Assembly (NCBI RefSeq): GCF_003013245.1
Contig: NZ_PXYY01000014.1
Coordinates: 1 to 38,250, forward strand
Source: Neisseria iguanae
Lineage (GTDB): Bacteria > Pseudomonadota > Gammaproteobacteria > Burkholderiales > Neisseriaceae
Reading direction: 5' to 3'
Length of the DNA: 38,250 nt
Shown here: in pieces, positions 1 through 8,792 of the stretch
How positions within the stretch are numbered: position 1 is the first letter of the stretch
Layout of the letters: each line of letters begins with the position of its first letter
The notes under the pieces: generated by a model
What the model was told of the DNA's origin: nothing
The model's input: the letters and a program-made list of their open reading frames with translations, nothing else
Database searches by the model: none
Position numbers and translations under genes: made by a program

Positions 1-159
1 ATTCGGGTTTGTATCCGCCCCATACTTTTCGATTTCGGCGCAATTGTTTGCACTGCTTAGTATGGCGGCTACGGCCGGCCTTTCGGAAAGATTATGTTTG
101 ATTTTGCCGTGCTGCCGCGGGTCTTTGATATTGGCGGAGATGGCGATAAGTGGGTTCAT
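1..159 (-). pseudogene. ISAs1-family transposase, N-terminal fragment (cut by window edge)
   Basis: On the minus strand an ATG at 159-157 opens a 53-codon frame that runs off the left edge. It reads MNPLIAISANIKDPRQHGKI and continues with a segment ending AEIEKYGADT. This resembles the N-terminal domain of ISAs1-type (H-repeat-associated) transposases, which has a D-P-R motif, then a hydrophobic stretch, then a WEDIE-x-YG-like motif. The usual hydrophobic segment after the DPR motif is poorly kept here (RPAVAAILSS), so it may already be decayed. Whether the rest of the element is intact lies outside the window. The family call rests on motif resemblance only. Confidence 0.55.
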
Positions 160-199
160 ACGGGCATTATGCCATGATTTGCTTCATGTGATTGCCCTG

Positions 200-209
200 T
201 TCAGACGGC
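200..209 (-). repeat. DNA uptake sequence (DUS), single copy
   Basis: TTCAGACGGC is the complement of the 10-base Neisseria uptake core. It lies in the intergenic space between the transposase fragment and the MFS gene and has no partner arm nearby. A TTG at 211 just after it is in frame with the MFS gene but is not a credible start. Confidence 0.85.
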
Positions 210-282
210 CTTGAGACCCCAGCCAACTTCAAATCCAGGTACAATACTTGGTATTAATGAAAAGAAATATTTAAGCCGAATC

Positions 283-1668
283 ATGATGACACATGCCGTC
301 AAGCCCTCCCGTTGGCTGCCGTTGCTGATGGCCATTGCCATTTTTATGCAGATGCTGGATGTCACGATTCTGAATACTGCTTTGCCGAAGATTGCTGGAG
401 ATTTAAACGAATCACCGCTCAACATGCAGATAGCGGTGATTGTTTATACCTTGACCGTGGCACTGTTGATTCCGTTGAGTGGCTATCTGGTTGACCGTTT
501 CGGTACCAAAAGCGTGTTTCTCGGTTCGATTTCGATGTTTATGTTCGGGTCGTTATTGTGTGCGGCAGCACCGAATTTGCCGATGCTGGTATTGGCGCGG
601 GCAGTGCAGGGCATTGGCAGTTCGATGCTGGTGTCGGTGCCGCGTTTGACGATGTTGCGGGTGTATGAAAAATCACAATTGCTCAATGCATTTAACTATG
701 CGGTGATGCCGGCTTTAATCGGTCCGGTGTTGGGGCCTTTGCTGGGTGGCTATTTGGTGGAATATGCTTCTTGGCATTGGATTTTTCTGCTGAACCTGCC
801 TATCGGTTTTATCGGTTTGATTGTCGGCCGGAAAATCATGCCGAATGTCAAAGGCGGAGAAGCAGCTTTGGATTTGGGTGGTTTTCTGATGTTTGCCGCC
901 GCGGCCTGTGCGCTGACTTTATCGGTGGAAATCGTTTTCCACGACAATGCCGCGCCGTTTTCGCTTTTGCTGGCGGCAAGCAGTGCAGTGTTGATGTGGC
1001 TTTATTACCGTCATGCGAAAACCGCACCGAATCCGATTTATGCCGGGCATTTGTTCAAAGTGCGTACGTTTCGCTTAGGTTTGACGGGCAACTTACTCAG
1101 CCGCTTGGGGATTAGCTCTGTGCCGTTTTTGCTGCCTTTGTTGTTTCAGGTGGCATTCGGTTACAGCGCCAGCTTGTCGGGCTGGTTGATCGCACCGGTT
1201 GCGCTGGCTTCATTGTTGGTGAAGCCGGTCATCAAGCCGATTATGGCGCGCTTTGGTTATCGTAATGTACTGATTTGGAACACGCGCATTTTGGGTGTGT
1301 TGATCATGCTGTTGTCCATACCGGGCGAACATGCGCCGATGGCGGTTTGGGTGGCATTATTGCTGCTGATGGGTACGTGCAACTCAATTCAGTTTTCATC
1401 GATGACCACACTCACTATTGCCGATTTGCGCGGCTACCAAACCGGCAGCGGCAACAGCCTGATGGCGGTAAACCAGCAATTGGCCATCAGCTTGGGCATT
1501 GCGGTGGGTGCATTGATGCTGCAAGTTTGGACCAAAAGCAGCATAGGGCAGGCCGATTTGCATGCGGCGTTTCGGTTTACTTTTGTCGGTGCCGGTTTGA
1601 TTACCCTGATTTCCAGCCTGATTTTCAACCGATTACATGTTTCAGACGGCCAAAATCTTACAAATTAG
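283..1668 (+). CDS. MFS drug exporter, DHA2/EmrB type (MdtD/YieO-like)
   Basis: Inner-membrane proton-coupled exporter of the major facilitator superfamily, 461 residues from the ATG at 283; an ATG at 286 is equally possible. Motifs of the DHA2 group are visible: MLDVTILNTALPKIAGDL in the first membrane segment, then the GYLVDRFGTK loop between segments 2 and 3, RAVQGIGSS, and a GPVLGPLLGG motif C typical of antiporters. Length and composition fit about 13-14 membrane segments. The frame is open further upstream to a TTG at 211, but that would add a non-hydrophobic, DUS-adjacent leader, so 283 is preferred; no strong ribosome site is seen. A DUS overlaps the last codons (1641-1650). Substrate unknown; a role in drug or organic-compound efflux is inferred from family. 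Confidence 0.85.
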   Translation: MMTHAVKPSRWLPLLMAIAIFMQMLDVTILNTALPKIAGDLNESPLNMQIAVIVYTLTVALLIPLSGYLVDRFGTKSVFLGSISMFMFGSLLCAAAPNLPMLVLARAVQGIGSSMLVSVPRLTMLRVYEKSQLLNAFNYAVMPALIGPVLGPLLGGYLVEYASWHWIFLLNLPIGFIGLIVGRKIMPNVKGGEAALDLGGFLMFAAAACALTLSVEIVFHDNAAPFSLLLAASSAVLMWLYYRHAKTAPNPIYAGHLFKVRTFRLGLTGNLLSRLGISSVPFLLPLLFQVAFGYSASLSGWLIAPVALASLLVKPVIKPIMARFGYRNVLIWNTRILGVLIMLLSIPGEHAPMAVWVALLLLMGTCNSIQFSSMTTLTIADLRGYQTGSGNSLMAVNQQLAISLGIAVGALMLQVWTKSSIGQADLHAAFRFTFVGAGLITLISSLIFNRLHVSDGQNLTN

Positions 1669-1771
1669 CAATAAAAATCAGGTAAAATGCATCAGGCAAC
1701 AATTTAAATTCATTTTTGCAGACGGCATGAAAGAAAAAGCCTGCAATTTATGTTATAGGCGGCTTTTCAAA

Positions 1772-1783
1772 AGGCCGTCTGAA
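1772..1783 (+). repeat. DUS (AGGCCGTCTGAA), single copy
   Basis: Exact 12-base AG-type uptake sequence 13 bases before the phospholipase D-family gene. The preceding bases (GCC near 1739, GGCGGCTTTT near 1758) could form only a weak hairpin. Confidence 0.85.
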
Positions 1784-1796
1784 ACCCACCACCCCA

Positions 1797-3329
1797 ATGA
1801 AGACGAGATATTTAACATACGTGTTACCGGTATTTTTTGCAGGCTGCGCCGCCCTACCGTCTTTGGACGATAGAACAGAAAGCCGGTATATAGAAGTGGA
1901 TTCCGCACCACGCTTGGAAGCGATTTTAAAACCGTCGCAACAAGGCGAGATTGGCGATGATCCGGAAACTTCAGGGATCTATTTGTTGAATGATGCACAT
2001 GAAGCCTTTGTGGCACGCGCGGCCTTGATTGAATCGGCCGATGTCAGCTTGGATCTGCAATATTATATTTGGCACAACGATATTTCCGGCCGTTTGCTGT
2101 TTAATTTGCTTCACCGTGCCGCCGAGCGAGGGGTGCGCGTGCGCCTGCTGCTGGACGATAACAATACCAACGGCTTGGATAATGTCTTGCTCGCGCTTGA
2201 CAGCCACCCGAACATCGAAATCCGTCTGTTTAATCCGTTTTTGATGCGCAAATGGCGTGCTTTAGGCTATCTCACCGATTTTCCGCGCCTGAACCGCCGC
2301 ATGCACAATAAATCACTCACCGCTGACAATCGGGCCACCATTCTCGGCGGGAGAAACATTGGCGACGAGTATTTCCAAGTCAGGGAAGATACCGTGTTTG
2401 CCGATTTGGATATTTTGGCCACGGGGTCGGTAGTAACGGAAGTATCTAAAGATTTCGACCGCTATTGGGCGAGCAATTCTTCCTACAACGCTACCAGCGT
2501 GATTAAAAAAGGCAGCATCGAAAAAGGCTATCAGGAGCTGGAATATGATCGCTCAGGCAGCAATGAAATGTTGGTCAAATACCGAAAAGAAGTTGAAAAC
2601 TCAAGGCTTTTCAAGTTGATGCAGGAAAATAGCATCGAATGGTTTAACGTGCATACCCGTCTCATCAGCGATGATCCGGCCAAAGGCTTGAACCGCGACC
2701 GCTCCAAACAGCCGATTAGCCAACGTTTGTTTGATGCGTTGCAGAAACCGCAAGAAAGTATTTATCTGGTTTCGCCTTATTTCGTGCCGACCAAAAGCGG
2801 CACGGAAGCCTTATCGCAAATGGCGAAAGAAGGCATTGATGTCAATGTCTTGACCAATTCTCTACAGGCGACCGATGTGGCGGCAGTGCATTCCGGTTAT
2901 GTCAAATACCGCAAGCCTTTGCTTAAGGCCGGTGTAAATCTTTACGAATTACAGCCCAACCATGCCGTACCGAAAACCAAAGACCGCGGCCTGACCGGCA
3001 GCTCGGCCACCAGCTTGCATGCCAAGACCTTTATCGTCGATGCCCGGCGCGTGTTTATCGGCTCGTTTAATCTTGACCCGCGCTCCGCACGCTTGAATAC
3101 CGAAATGGGTGTGGTTATTGAAAGCCCGGAAGTAGCCGGCATGATGCAGCGCAGTTTGGTTGAAACCACGCCGAAATATGCTTATAAAGTGACAATGAAC
3201 AAATTCCACAAGCTGCATTGGTATAACCCCGAAGACGGCAAAACCTACAGCAAAGAGCCGGAAGCAGGCTTCTGGAAACGTATGACCGCGCGCATATTGT
3301 CGTTTCTGCCGATTGAAAGTTTGCTGTGA
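1797..3329 (+). CDS. Phospholipase D / cardiolipin synthase family lipoprotein (ClsC-like)
   Basis: 510-residue PLD-superfamily protein. Two HKD motifs are present: HNKSLTADNR (His170, Lys172, Asp177) and HAKTFIVD (His408, Lys410, Asp415), each followed by the usual Gly/Ser/Asn turn (GGRNIGDEYF and GSFNLDPRS). This is the bacterial ClsC/YmdC pattern, with phosphatidyl transfer or phosphodiester hydrolysis on phospholipids. The N-terminus (MKTRYLTYVLPVFFAGC) is a short signal peptide with a lipobox-like FAGC; Phe at -3 is unusual, but export is likely. Related Neisseria proteins have been studied as a secreted phospholipase D, so envelope lipid synthesis and an exported lipase are both possible. 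It ends 28 bases before an NlpC/P60 gene, perhaps co-transcribed. No clear ribosome site precedes the ATG. Confidence 0.85.
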   Translation: MKTRYLTYVLPVFFAGCAALPSLDDRTESRYIEVDSAPRLEAILKPSQQGEIGDDPETSGIYLLNDAHEAFVARAALIESADVSLDLQYYIWHNDISGRLLFNLLHRAAERGVRVRLLLDDNNTNGLDNVLLALDSHPNIEIRLFNPFLMRKWRALGYLTDFPRLNRRMHNKSLTADNRATILGGRNIGDEYFQVREDTVFADLDILATGSVVTEVSKDFDRYWASNSSYNATSVIKKGSIEKGYQELEYDRSGSNEMLVKYRKEVENSRLFKLMQENSIEWFNVHTRLISDDPAKGLNRDRSKQPISQRLFDALQKPQESIYLVSPYFVPTKSGTEALSQMAKEGIDVNVLTNSLQATDVAAVHSGYVKYRKPLLKAGVNLYELQPNHAVPKTKDRGLTGSSATSLHAKTFIVDARRVFIGSFNLDPRSARLNTEMGVVIESPEVAGMMQRSLVETTPKYAYKVTMNKFHKLHWYNPEDGKTYSKEPEAGFWKRMTARILSFLPIESLL

Positions 3330-3357
3330 GACCGCCTGAAAAACGAAAGGAAAAGCA

Positions 3358-3900
3358 ATGAAATCGATTTGGAAAGCCATATTTTTAGCCGTGAGTGTGG
3401 CCATACTGGCTTCGTGCGGTACCGCTGCCAAAAAATCAAAAAAAGCCGTCAAAACCGCCAAACACGGGCCAGTGCGCAAAATCCAGCCTGTGCGCATCAG
3501 CCACATCGACCGGGCTCACGGTTCGCAAGAAATCATGATTCAGAGCATGGGCTTGGTCGGCACGCCTTACAAATGGGGCGGCAGCAGCACGGACACCGGT
3601 TTCGATTGCAGCGGTATGATTCAATACATCTATAAAAACGCACTCGGCGTCAACTTGCCGCGTACCGCCCGCGACATGGCCGCCGCTTCGCGCAAAATCC
3701 CCGACAGTCAGTTGAAACCGGGTGATTTGGTGTTTTTCAACACCAGCAAGCGCACCAAATATTCCCATGTCGGCATCTACATCGGCAACGGCGAATTTAT
3801 CCACGCGCCAAGCAGCGGTAAAACGATTCAAACCGAAAAGCTGGCCAAACCGTTTTATGCCAAAAACTATTTGGGCGCGCATACGTTTTTTACTCGTTGA
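3358..3900 (+). CDS. NlpC/P60-family lipoprotein (peptidoglycan endopeptidase)
   Basis: 180-residue lipoprotein with a canonical lipobox LASC (lipidated Cys20), a short basic linker rich in Lys, and a C-terminal NlpC/P60 domain. The papain-like catalytic set is complete: Cys84 in FDCSG, His137 in YSHVGIY and His149 in FIHAPS. The GTPYKWGG and KPGDLVFF motifs are also present. Such enzymes cut gamma-D-glutamyl-diaminopimelate or nearby peptide bonds of murein in the periplasm, as Spr/MepS and NlpC do in E. coli. A good ribosome site (AAAGGAAA) precedes the ATG. Length is normal for a single-domain Spr-like protein. Which bond it cuts is not shown by the sequence. Confidence 0.9.
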   Translation: MKSIWKAIFLAVSVAILASCGTAAKKSKKAVKTAKHGPVRKIQPVRISHIDRAHGSQEIMIQSMGLVGTPYKWGGSSTDTGFDCSGMIQYIYKNALGVNLPRTARDMAAASRKIPDSQLKPGDLVFFNTSKRTKYSHVGIYIGNGEFIHAPSSGKTIQTEKLAKPFYAKNYLGAHTFFTR

Positions 3901-3962
3901 GGCCGTCTGAACGATTAGCGTTACGGCGTTGCTGTTATTCTCAACACCACCATACAAAACCA

Positions 3963-3990
3963 AGGCCGTCTGAAACCTTTCAGACGGCCT
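3963..3990. terminator. DUS inverted-repeat terminator between NlpC/P60 gene and hemF
   Basis: AGGCCGTCTGAA (3963-3974) and TTCAGACGGCCT (3979-3990) form a 12-bp stem with a 4-base loop. Another single DUS begins at 3900, overlapping the NlpC/P60 stop. Paired DUS of this kind are known to serve as rho-independent terminators in Neisseria; no long T-run follows here. Confidence 0.75.
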
Positions 3991-4008
3991 CAACCCTAAT
4001 GAAAATAA

Positions 4009-4923
<915 letters not shown>

Positions 4924-5002
4924 CACCCAGGCTGTCTGAAAATCATATGCTGCTTATCAAGCAGCCTGAGACTTTTGAAAAAATTGCTGGGACGGATAGG
5001 CT

Positions 5003-5050
5003 TGGATTTCTACCTGTGTGGGGAATAACGGGTTTGGATTGCAGCTGCTT
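5003..5050 (-). repeat. Degenerate dRS3-like repeat, copy A
   Basis: On the minus strand the core reads ATTCCCCACACAGGTAGAAAT (5026-5006), resembling the Neisseria dRS3 pattern ATTCCC-N8-GGGAAT. On the plus strand the downstream flank ATAACGGGTTTGGATTGCAG matches the flank of copy C (8476-8490) at most positions, so the shared unit is about 45-50 bases, longer than the core. Confidence 0.5.
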
Positions 5051-5204
5051 CCCAAATTTTACGCAGGCCTTGGTTTAAAGTAATTTACAAGAAGCAAATT
5101 CAGGTATAACAAACTCATCATAATAGGGCAGGCTGGTTATTTTACGGCGCATTAAGATTTTGATGTACGAATAATTGGTATAAAATAACAGCTTTCTTTT
5201 CGCT

Positions 5205-5213
5205 TGATATAAT
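5205..5213 (+). promoter_or_regulatory. Extended -10 promoter for ilvD
   Basis: TGATATAAT is an extended -10 element (TG-N-TATAAT) with no good -35. It places the transcript start near 5220, giving an 80-base leader before the ilvD ATG. A second -10-like TATAAA at 5179-5184 is possible. Confidence 0.5.
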
Positions 5214-5298
5214 ACCGCAATTTTCTCAGACGGCCCAAGCCGGGTTGCCATTATTTATGTACGGCTGCCCAAGTCCAAACCCAAAAAAGGAATACAAT

Positions 5299-7158
5299 AT
5301 GCCGGACTACCGCTCCAAAACCTCCACTCACGGCCGCAATATGGCCGGCGCGCGCGCATTGTGGCGTGCCACCGGTGTAGCCGATTCCGATTTCGGCAAG
5401 CCGATTATCGCTATTGCCAACTCGTTTACCCAATTCGTACCGGGCCACGTGCACTTGCACAATATGGGGCAATTGGTTGCCCGTGAAATCGAAAAAGCCG
5501 GCGCGATTGCCAAAGAATTCAACACCATCGCGGTGGACGACGGCATCGCCATGGGCCACAACGGCATGTTGTACAGTCTGCCGAGCCGTGATTTGATTGC
5601 CGACTCCATCGAATACATGGTCAATGCCCACTGCGCCGATGCGCTGGTGTGTATTTCCAACTGCGATAAAATCACTCCGGGCATGCTGATGGCGGCCATG
5701 CGTTTGAACATTCCGACCATTTTCGTTTCCGGCGGCCCGATGGAAGCAGGTAAAGTCACCGTCGCCATTAATATTGCTGATGAACGCCGTTTGGACTTGG
5801 TTGACGCCATGATTGAAGCGGCCGACGATGATGTTTCCGATGCACAGATTCAAGAAGTCGAACAAAATGCCTGCCCGACTTGCGGTTCATGTTCCGGCAT
5901 GTTTACCGCCAATTCGATGAACTGCCTGACCGAAGCCCTGGGTTTGTCACTGCCGGGCAACGGTTCTTATCTGGCAACCCACGTCGGACGCAAAGACTTG
6001 TTCCTTGAAGCAGGCCGTCTGATTGTTGAGATTACCCGCCGCTACTACGAGCAAAACGACGAATCTGTGTTGCCGCGCAGCATTGCCAGCCAAAAAGCCT
6101 TTGAAAACGCCATGACCATGGACATCGCCATGGGCGGCTCGACCAACACCATTTTGCATCTGCTGGCTGTCGCGAATGAAGCCGGTGTCGATTTCAAAAT
6201 GGCCGACATCGACCGTTTGAGCCGTGTTGTGCCGTGCATCTGCAAAACCGCACCGAACAACCATGACTACTACATGGAAGACGTGCACCGCGCAGGCGGT
6301 ATTTTCGGCATTTTGAAAGAGCTGGAAAAAGCCGGCAAACTGCATACCGACATCCCAACCATTCACGCGCCGACTTTGAAAGAAGCGATTGCCAAATGGG
6401 ACGTGACCAATCCGGATAATACCGAAGCCATCGGGCGCTTCAAAGCCGCGCCTGGGGGTATGCGTACCACACAAGCCTTCTCGCAAAACCGCATGTGGAA
6501 AACGCTCGACCTCGACCGTAAAAACGGCTGTATCCGCAGCGTGGAGAATGCCTATTCGCAAGACGGCGGCTTGGCCGTGTTGTTCGGCAACATCGCCGAA
6601 CGCGGCTGCGTGGTGAAAACCGCCGGTGTGGACGAGAGTATTCTGAAATTTACCGGTCGCGCGCGCGTGTTTGAGAGCCAAGACGCTGCGGTAGAAAGCA
6701 TTTTAGCCAATGAAATCATAGCCGGCGACATTGTCATCATCCGCTACGAAGGCCCGAAAGGCGGCCCGGGCATGCAGGAAATGCTGTATCCGACTTCTTA
6801 TTTGAAATCAAAAGGCTTGGGCAAAGCCTGCGCCTTGCTGACCGACGGCCGCTTCTCCGGGGGCACCTCCGGTTTGAGCATCGGCCATGCTTCGCCGGAA
6901 GCGGCAGAAGGTGGCGCGATTGGTTTGGTGGCCGAAGGTGACACCATCGAAATCGACATCCCGAACCGCAGTATCAACCTGATGGTTTCCGATGAAGAGC
7001 TGGCCGCACGCCGCACCGAAATGGAAAGCCGCGGCAGCCGGGCATGGAAACCGGCCAACCGTGACCGCTACGTTTCCCAAGCATTGCGCGCTTACGGCCT
7101 GATGGCGACTTCGGCTGACAAAGGCGCCGTGCGTGATGTGATGCAAATTGAACGCTGA
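5299..7158 (+). CDS. ilvD: Dihydroxy-acid dehydratase
   Basis: 619 residues from the ATG at 5299, close to E. coli IlvD (616). It dehydrates 2,3-dihydroxy-isovalerate and 2,3-dihydroxy-3-methylvalerate to 2-keto acids in valine and isoleucine synthesis. Iron-sulfur and active-site motifs are clear: [10 protein letters not shown] and [17 protein letters not shown], then [20 protein letters not shown] near the C-terminus. The start is fixed by the ribosome site AAAAAAGGAATACAAT directly upstream and by the conserved opening [14 protein letters not shown]; an earlier in-frame start at 5245 has neither. It is a single-gene unit with a DUS hairpin just downstream. A near-DUS (one mismatch) at 6013 is read within the gene. 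Confidence 0.97.
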   Translation: MPDYRSKTSTHGRNMAGARALWRATGVADSDFGKPIIAIANSFTQFVPGHVHLHNMGQLVAREIEKAGAIAKEFNTIAVDDGIAMGHNGMLYSLPSRDLIADSIEYMVNAHCADALVCISNCDKITPGMLMAAMRLNIPTIFVSGGPMEAGKVTVAINIADERRLDLVDAMIEAADDDVSDAQIQEVEQNACPTCGSCSGMFTANSMNCLTEALGLSLPGNGSYLATHVGRKDLFLEAGRLIVEITRRYYEQNDESVLPRSIASQKAFENAMTMDIAMGGSTNTILHLLAVANEAGVDFKMADIDRLSRVVPCICKTAPNNHDYYMEDVHRAGGIFGILKELEKAGKLHTDIPTIHAPTLKEAIAKWDVTNPDNTEAIGRFKAAPGGMRTTQAFSQNRMWKTLDLDRKNGCIRSVENAYSQDGGLAVLFGNIAERGCVVKTAGVDESILKFTGRARVFESQDAAVESILANEIIAGDIVIIRYEGPKGGPGMQEMLYPTSYLKSKGLGKACALLTDGRFSGGTSGLSIGHASPEAAEGGAIGLVAEGDTIEIDIPNRSINLMVSDEELAARRTEMESRGSRAWKPANRDRYVSQALRAYGLMATSADKGAVRDVMQIER

Positions 7159-7182
7159 TCATCGGAAACTTTTGCGCAGGCC

Positions 7183-7217
7183 GGCCGTCTGAAACATACC
7201 CAATTGTTCAGACGGCC
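7183..7217. terminator. DUS inverted-repeat terminator after ilvD
   Basis: GGCCGTCTGAA (7183-7193) pairs with TTCAGACGGCC (7207-7217) across a 13-base loop, 24 bases after the ilvD stop. Confidence 0.75.
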
Positions 7218-7232
7218 TGACGGAAGAATGTC

Positions 7233-7319
7233 ATGGATAAATCCGCCACTGCCATGATTGCTTTGGCCATTGTTCCGGTGATTTTGACAGGCGGTGGTTT
7301 TGTGGCGGCCGGGTATTGA
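7233..7319 (+). CDS. Possible 28-residue membrane peptide
   Basis: A short frame reads MDKSATAMIALAIVPVILTG and ends FVAAGY. It is one hydrophobic segment with a GGAAG-like ribosome site (7222-7226) close upstream. It lies between two DUS hairpins after ilvD. I do not recognise it. Its length alone does not exclude chance; the mostly hydrophobic composition and ribosome site are the only support. Confidence 0.25.
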   Translation: MDKSATAMIALAIVPVILTGGGFVAAGY

Positions 7320-7376
7320 AAGAACCATCCTGAAACATTCCGAGAGTAGCCGTAAAACGAAACCGGTTTAAACTCA

Positions 7377-7412
7377 AGGCCGTCTGAAAGAAGCATTTCG
7401 TATTCAGACGGC
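7377..7412. terminator. DUS inverted repeat
   Basis: AGGCCGTCTGAA (7377-7388) and TTCAGACGGC (7403-7412) face each other across a 14-base loop. It could terminate transcription past the small ORF or simply be a paired DUS. Confidence 0.6.
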
Positions 7413-7444
7413 TCGAACTTTTGTAAAAACACAAATCTATATCG

Positions 7445-7466
7445 GTCATTCCCGCGCAGACAGGAA
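7445..7466 (+). repeat. dRS3-like repeat, copy B
   Basis: GTCATTCCCGCGCAGACAGG plus AA matches the complement of copy C (8454-8475) at 21 of 22 positions and resembles Neisseria dRS3. Copies B and C are in opposite orientation and bracket the gene-free, IS-scarred stretch. Confidence 0.6.
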
Positions 7467-7478
7467 GCTGAAACACTG

Positions 7479-7621
7479 GGGCGTGTCTTCATTTAGTCGG
7501 CGTCGCGTATTTTTTGAGCAGAAAAGCGCGGATGCAAGGCGATACTCAAAGAGGGCGGTATTTAAGGCTAATCTACGTCAGCTCCTAAAATTTTTCAGGA
7601 TATTAGGGCATGTCTTCATTT
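7479..7621. repeat. Imperfect 16-base direct repeats 127 bases apart
   Basis: GGGCGTGTCTTCATTT at 7479-7494 and GGGCATGTCTTCATTT at 7606-7621 differ at one base. The enclosed segment has no ORF. It could be a small non-autonomous element, a duplication of an insertion-sequence end, or a recombination scar. The second copy lies beside the decayed IS1595-type transposase. Confidence 0.5.
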
Positions 7622-7739
7622 CACCATGCGACATCTTTTCGGCATGAAAACTTGTCTGCCGTATTGGAAATGAGCGCAAAGTGTCCAACCTTGCTGTGCT
7701 GGCCGGTTTTACCGGCGCAGCGTGTAAAACCGACCCAAA

Positions 7740-8364
7740 TTCGCAAAATTTTAAGCTGCCCTTTATGGTGCGCCAAAGTTAAAACGAAACCCGCATTCTT
7801 TCCGGAATAATGGAAAAGATTTCCGGTCAATTCCATTCTATTTCTGTAGCATGCGCTTTGCCCGGTCTCAAAAGTTTTCCATCCCGTCAATGTGGTTTTG
7901 CCGCCCTACAAAATGCGTACAGTGACTGGTACGGTGATAAATGGGTTCACCCACATCAAACACATCACGGCTTTTGCAGGAATCGGGATAAACAATGCCG
8001 TCAGGCAATGGTTTTCATTTAATAACCGGCATAAAGTTATCTTTAACGACAACGGTTAAACCTTACCCTGTCGTTTTAGAATGCCAAAAACAGCCACTTT
8101 ACCTGTAACACCCCGACCGCGTTTGCCTTTGCACTGCCTGCCAAAACAACCCCCGTCTGATTCAACCGGGCCATCAAAAATTTCATCTGCCCGAAGTTCT
8201 GAACGGTAAGCGATGGCTTGGCGGATTTTACGGTAAAACAACAGGGCGGAATCAGGCCGGATACCAGGTATACCGGCAGCTGCACGGGCCGTTACTTCCG
8301 ATACAGAAAATTGAAGAATTTTTTCCGTGTAGGTTTGCTCCGTGTAGATTTTCTTAGTTTGCAA
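7740..8364 (-). pseudogene. Decayed IS1595-family transposase (IS1016-like)
   Basis: Read on the minus strand from about 8364, one frame gives an N-terminal half with TARAAAGIPG, a KIRQAIAYRSEL helix, the catalytic-region remnant ADEIFDGPVESDGGCFG, KGKRGRG and VAVFGILKRQGKV, then a stop at 8056. After a single frame change the next frame continues with LTVVVKDNFMPVIK, stop, PLPDGIVYPDS, QNHIDGMENF, stop, DRAKRMLQK, stop, NGIDRKSFPLF and KECGFRFNFGAP. This is the ordered remnant of an IS1016-group transposase, ended by at least one frameshift and several stops, so it is inactive. Possible terminal bases GGGGCTGACACAG (minus strand, about 8418-8406) may mark one element end. The order of conserved blocks makes the family call firm. 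Confidence 0.8.
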
Positions 8365-8441
8365 TAAGTTACCTTCATTTTTTAATGTATAACCCGACTG
8401 CTCATCTGTGTCAGCCCCAAATTTTAAATACTGCTGAAGCA

Positions 8442-8491
8442 GACAGGTCCGGATTCCTGTCTGCGCGGTAATGACGGACTCGGATTGCAGC
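8442..8491 (-). repeat. dRS3-like repeat, copy C
   Basis: The plus strand carries TTCCTGTCTGCGCGGTAATG followed by AC at 8454-8475, the near-complement of copy B. The following CGGATTGCAGC also matches the flank of copy A near 5033. This supports one dispersed repeat family in the window. Confidence 0.55.
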
Positions 8492-8792
8492 CGGTTTCCG
8501 GGTTTGGCAAAGGTTCCGGCCTTGTATTTATGTTTAATATAAAATAGTATTTATCCAAACTTATAAGAAAATGGCCAACTGCTTCATTAGGTGTCGGAAA
8601 AGGTCGGGTTGTCTGGAAACAGCTTTTGTTTTGCCGAAACGATCGTTGTAGGATTTCCGAGTATGTGTGCGGTGTTGCCGTGCCTTTCGGCATTCTTGAC
8701 GACGCGTAGAAGTCCCCAAATAAATCTTCAAGGAAAAAAAATTGGAACAACGCTGGAATTTTCTGTAATTTAAGGCTGTCTGGAACGAAACC

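Larger units (their letters stand above)
4924..5298. other. hemF-ilvD intergenic region (375 bases)
   Basis: No gene is supported here. The region holds a one-mismatch DUS (AGGCTGTCTGAA near 4929), a small hairpin GCTGCTT/AAGCAGC at 4949-4965 that could weakly end hemF transcription, a dRS3-like repeat (about 5006-5043), the ilvD promoter and another one-mismatch DUS at about 5226. Confidence 0.7.
7320..8792. other. Gene-free stretch of about 1.5 kb with mobile-element scars
   Basis: No intact gene is supported between the ilvD terminator region and the CAP-domain gene. It contains a DUS hairpin, repeats B and C, the 16-base direct repeats and the transposase remnant, listed separately. From about 8492 to 8792 I see only AT-rich sequence with no motif I can name; a 194-codon minus-strand frame at 8424-9008 overlaps the CAP gene, has no family resemblance and is not a gene. 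Confidence 0.7.

Noticed and set aside
2949-3506. 185-codon minus-strand frame across the end of the PLD gene
   Set aside because: Overlaps two well-supported plus-strand genes and lacks any motif or ribosome site.
5947-6681. 244-codon minus-strand frame opposite ilvD
   Set aside because: Shadow frame of ilvD with no recognisable domain.
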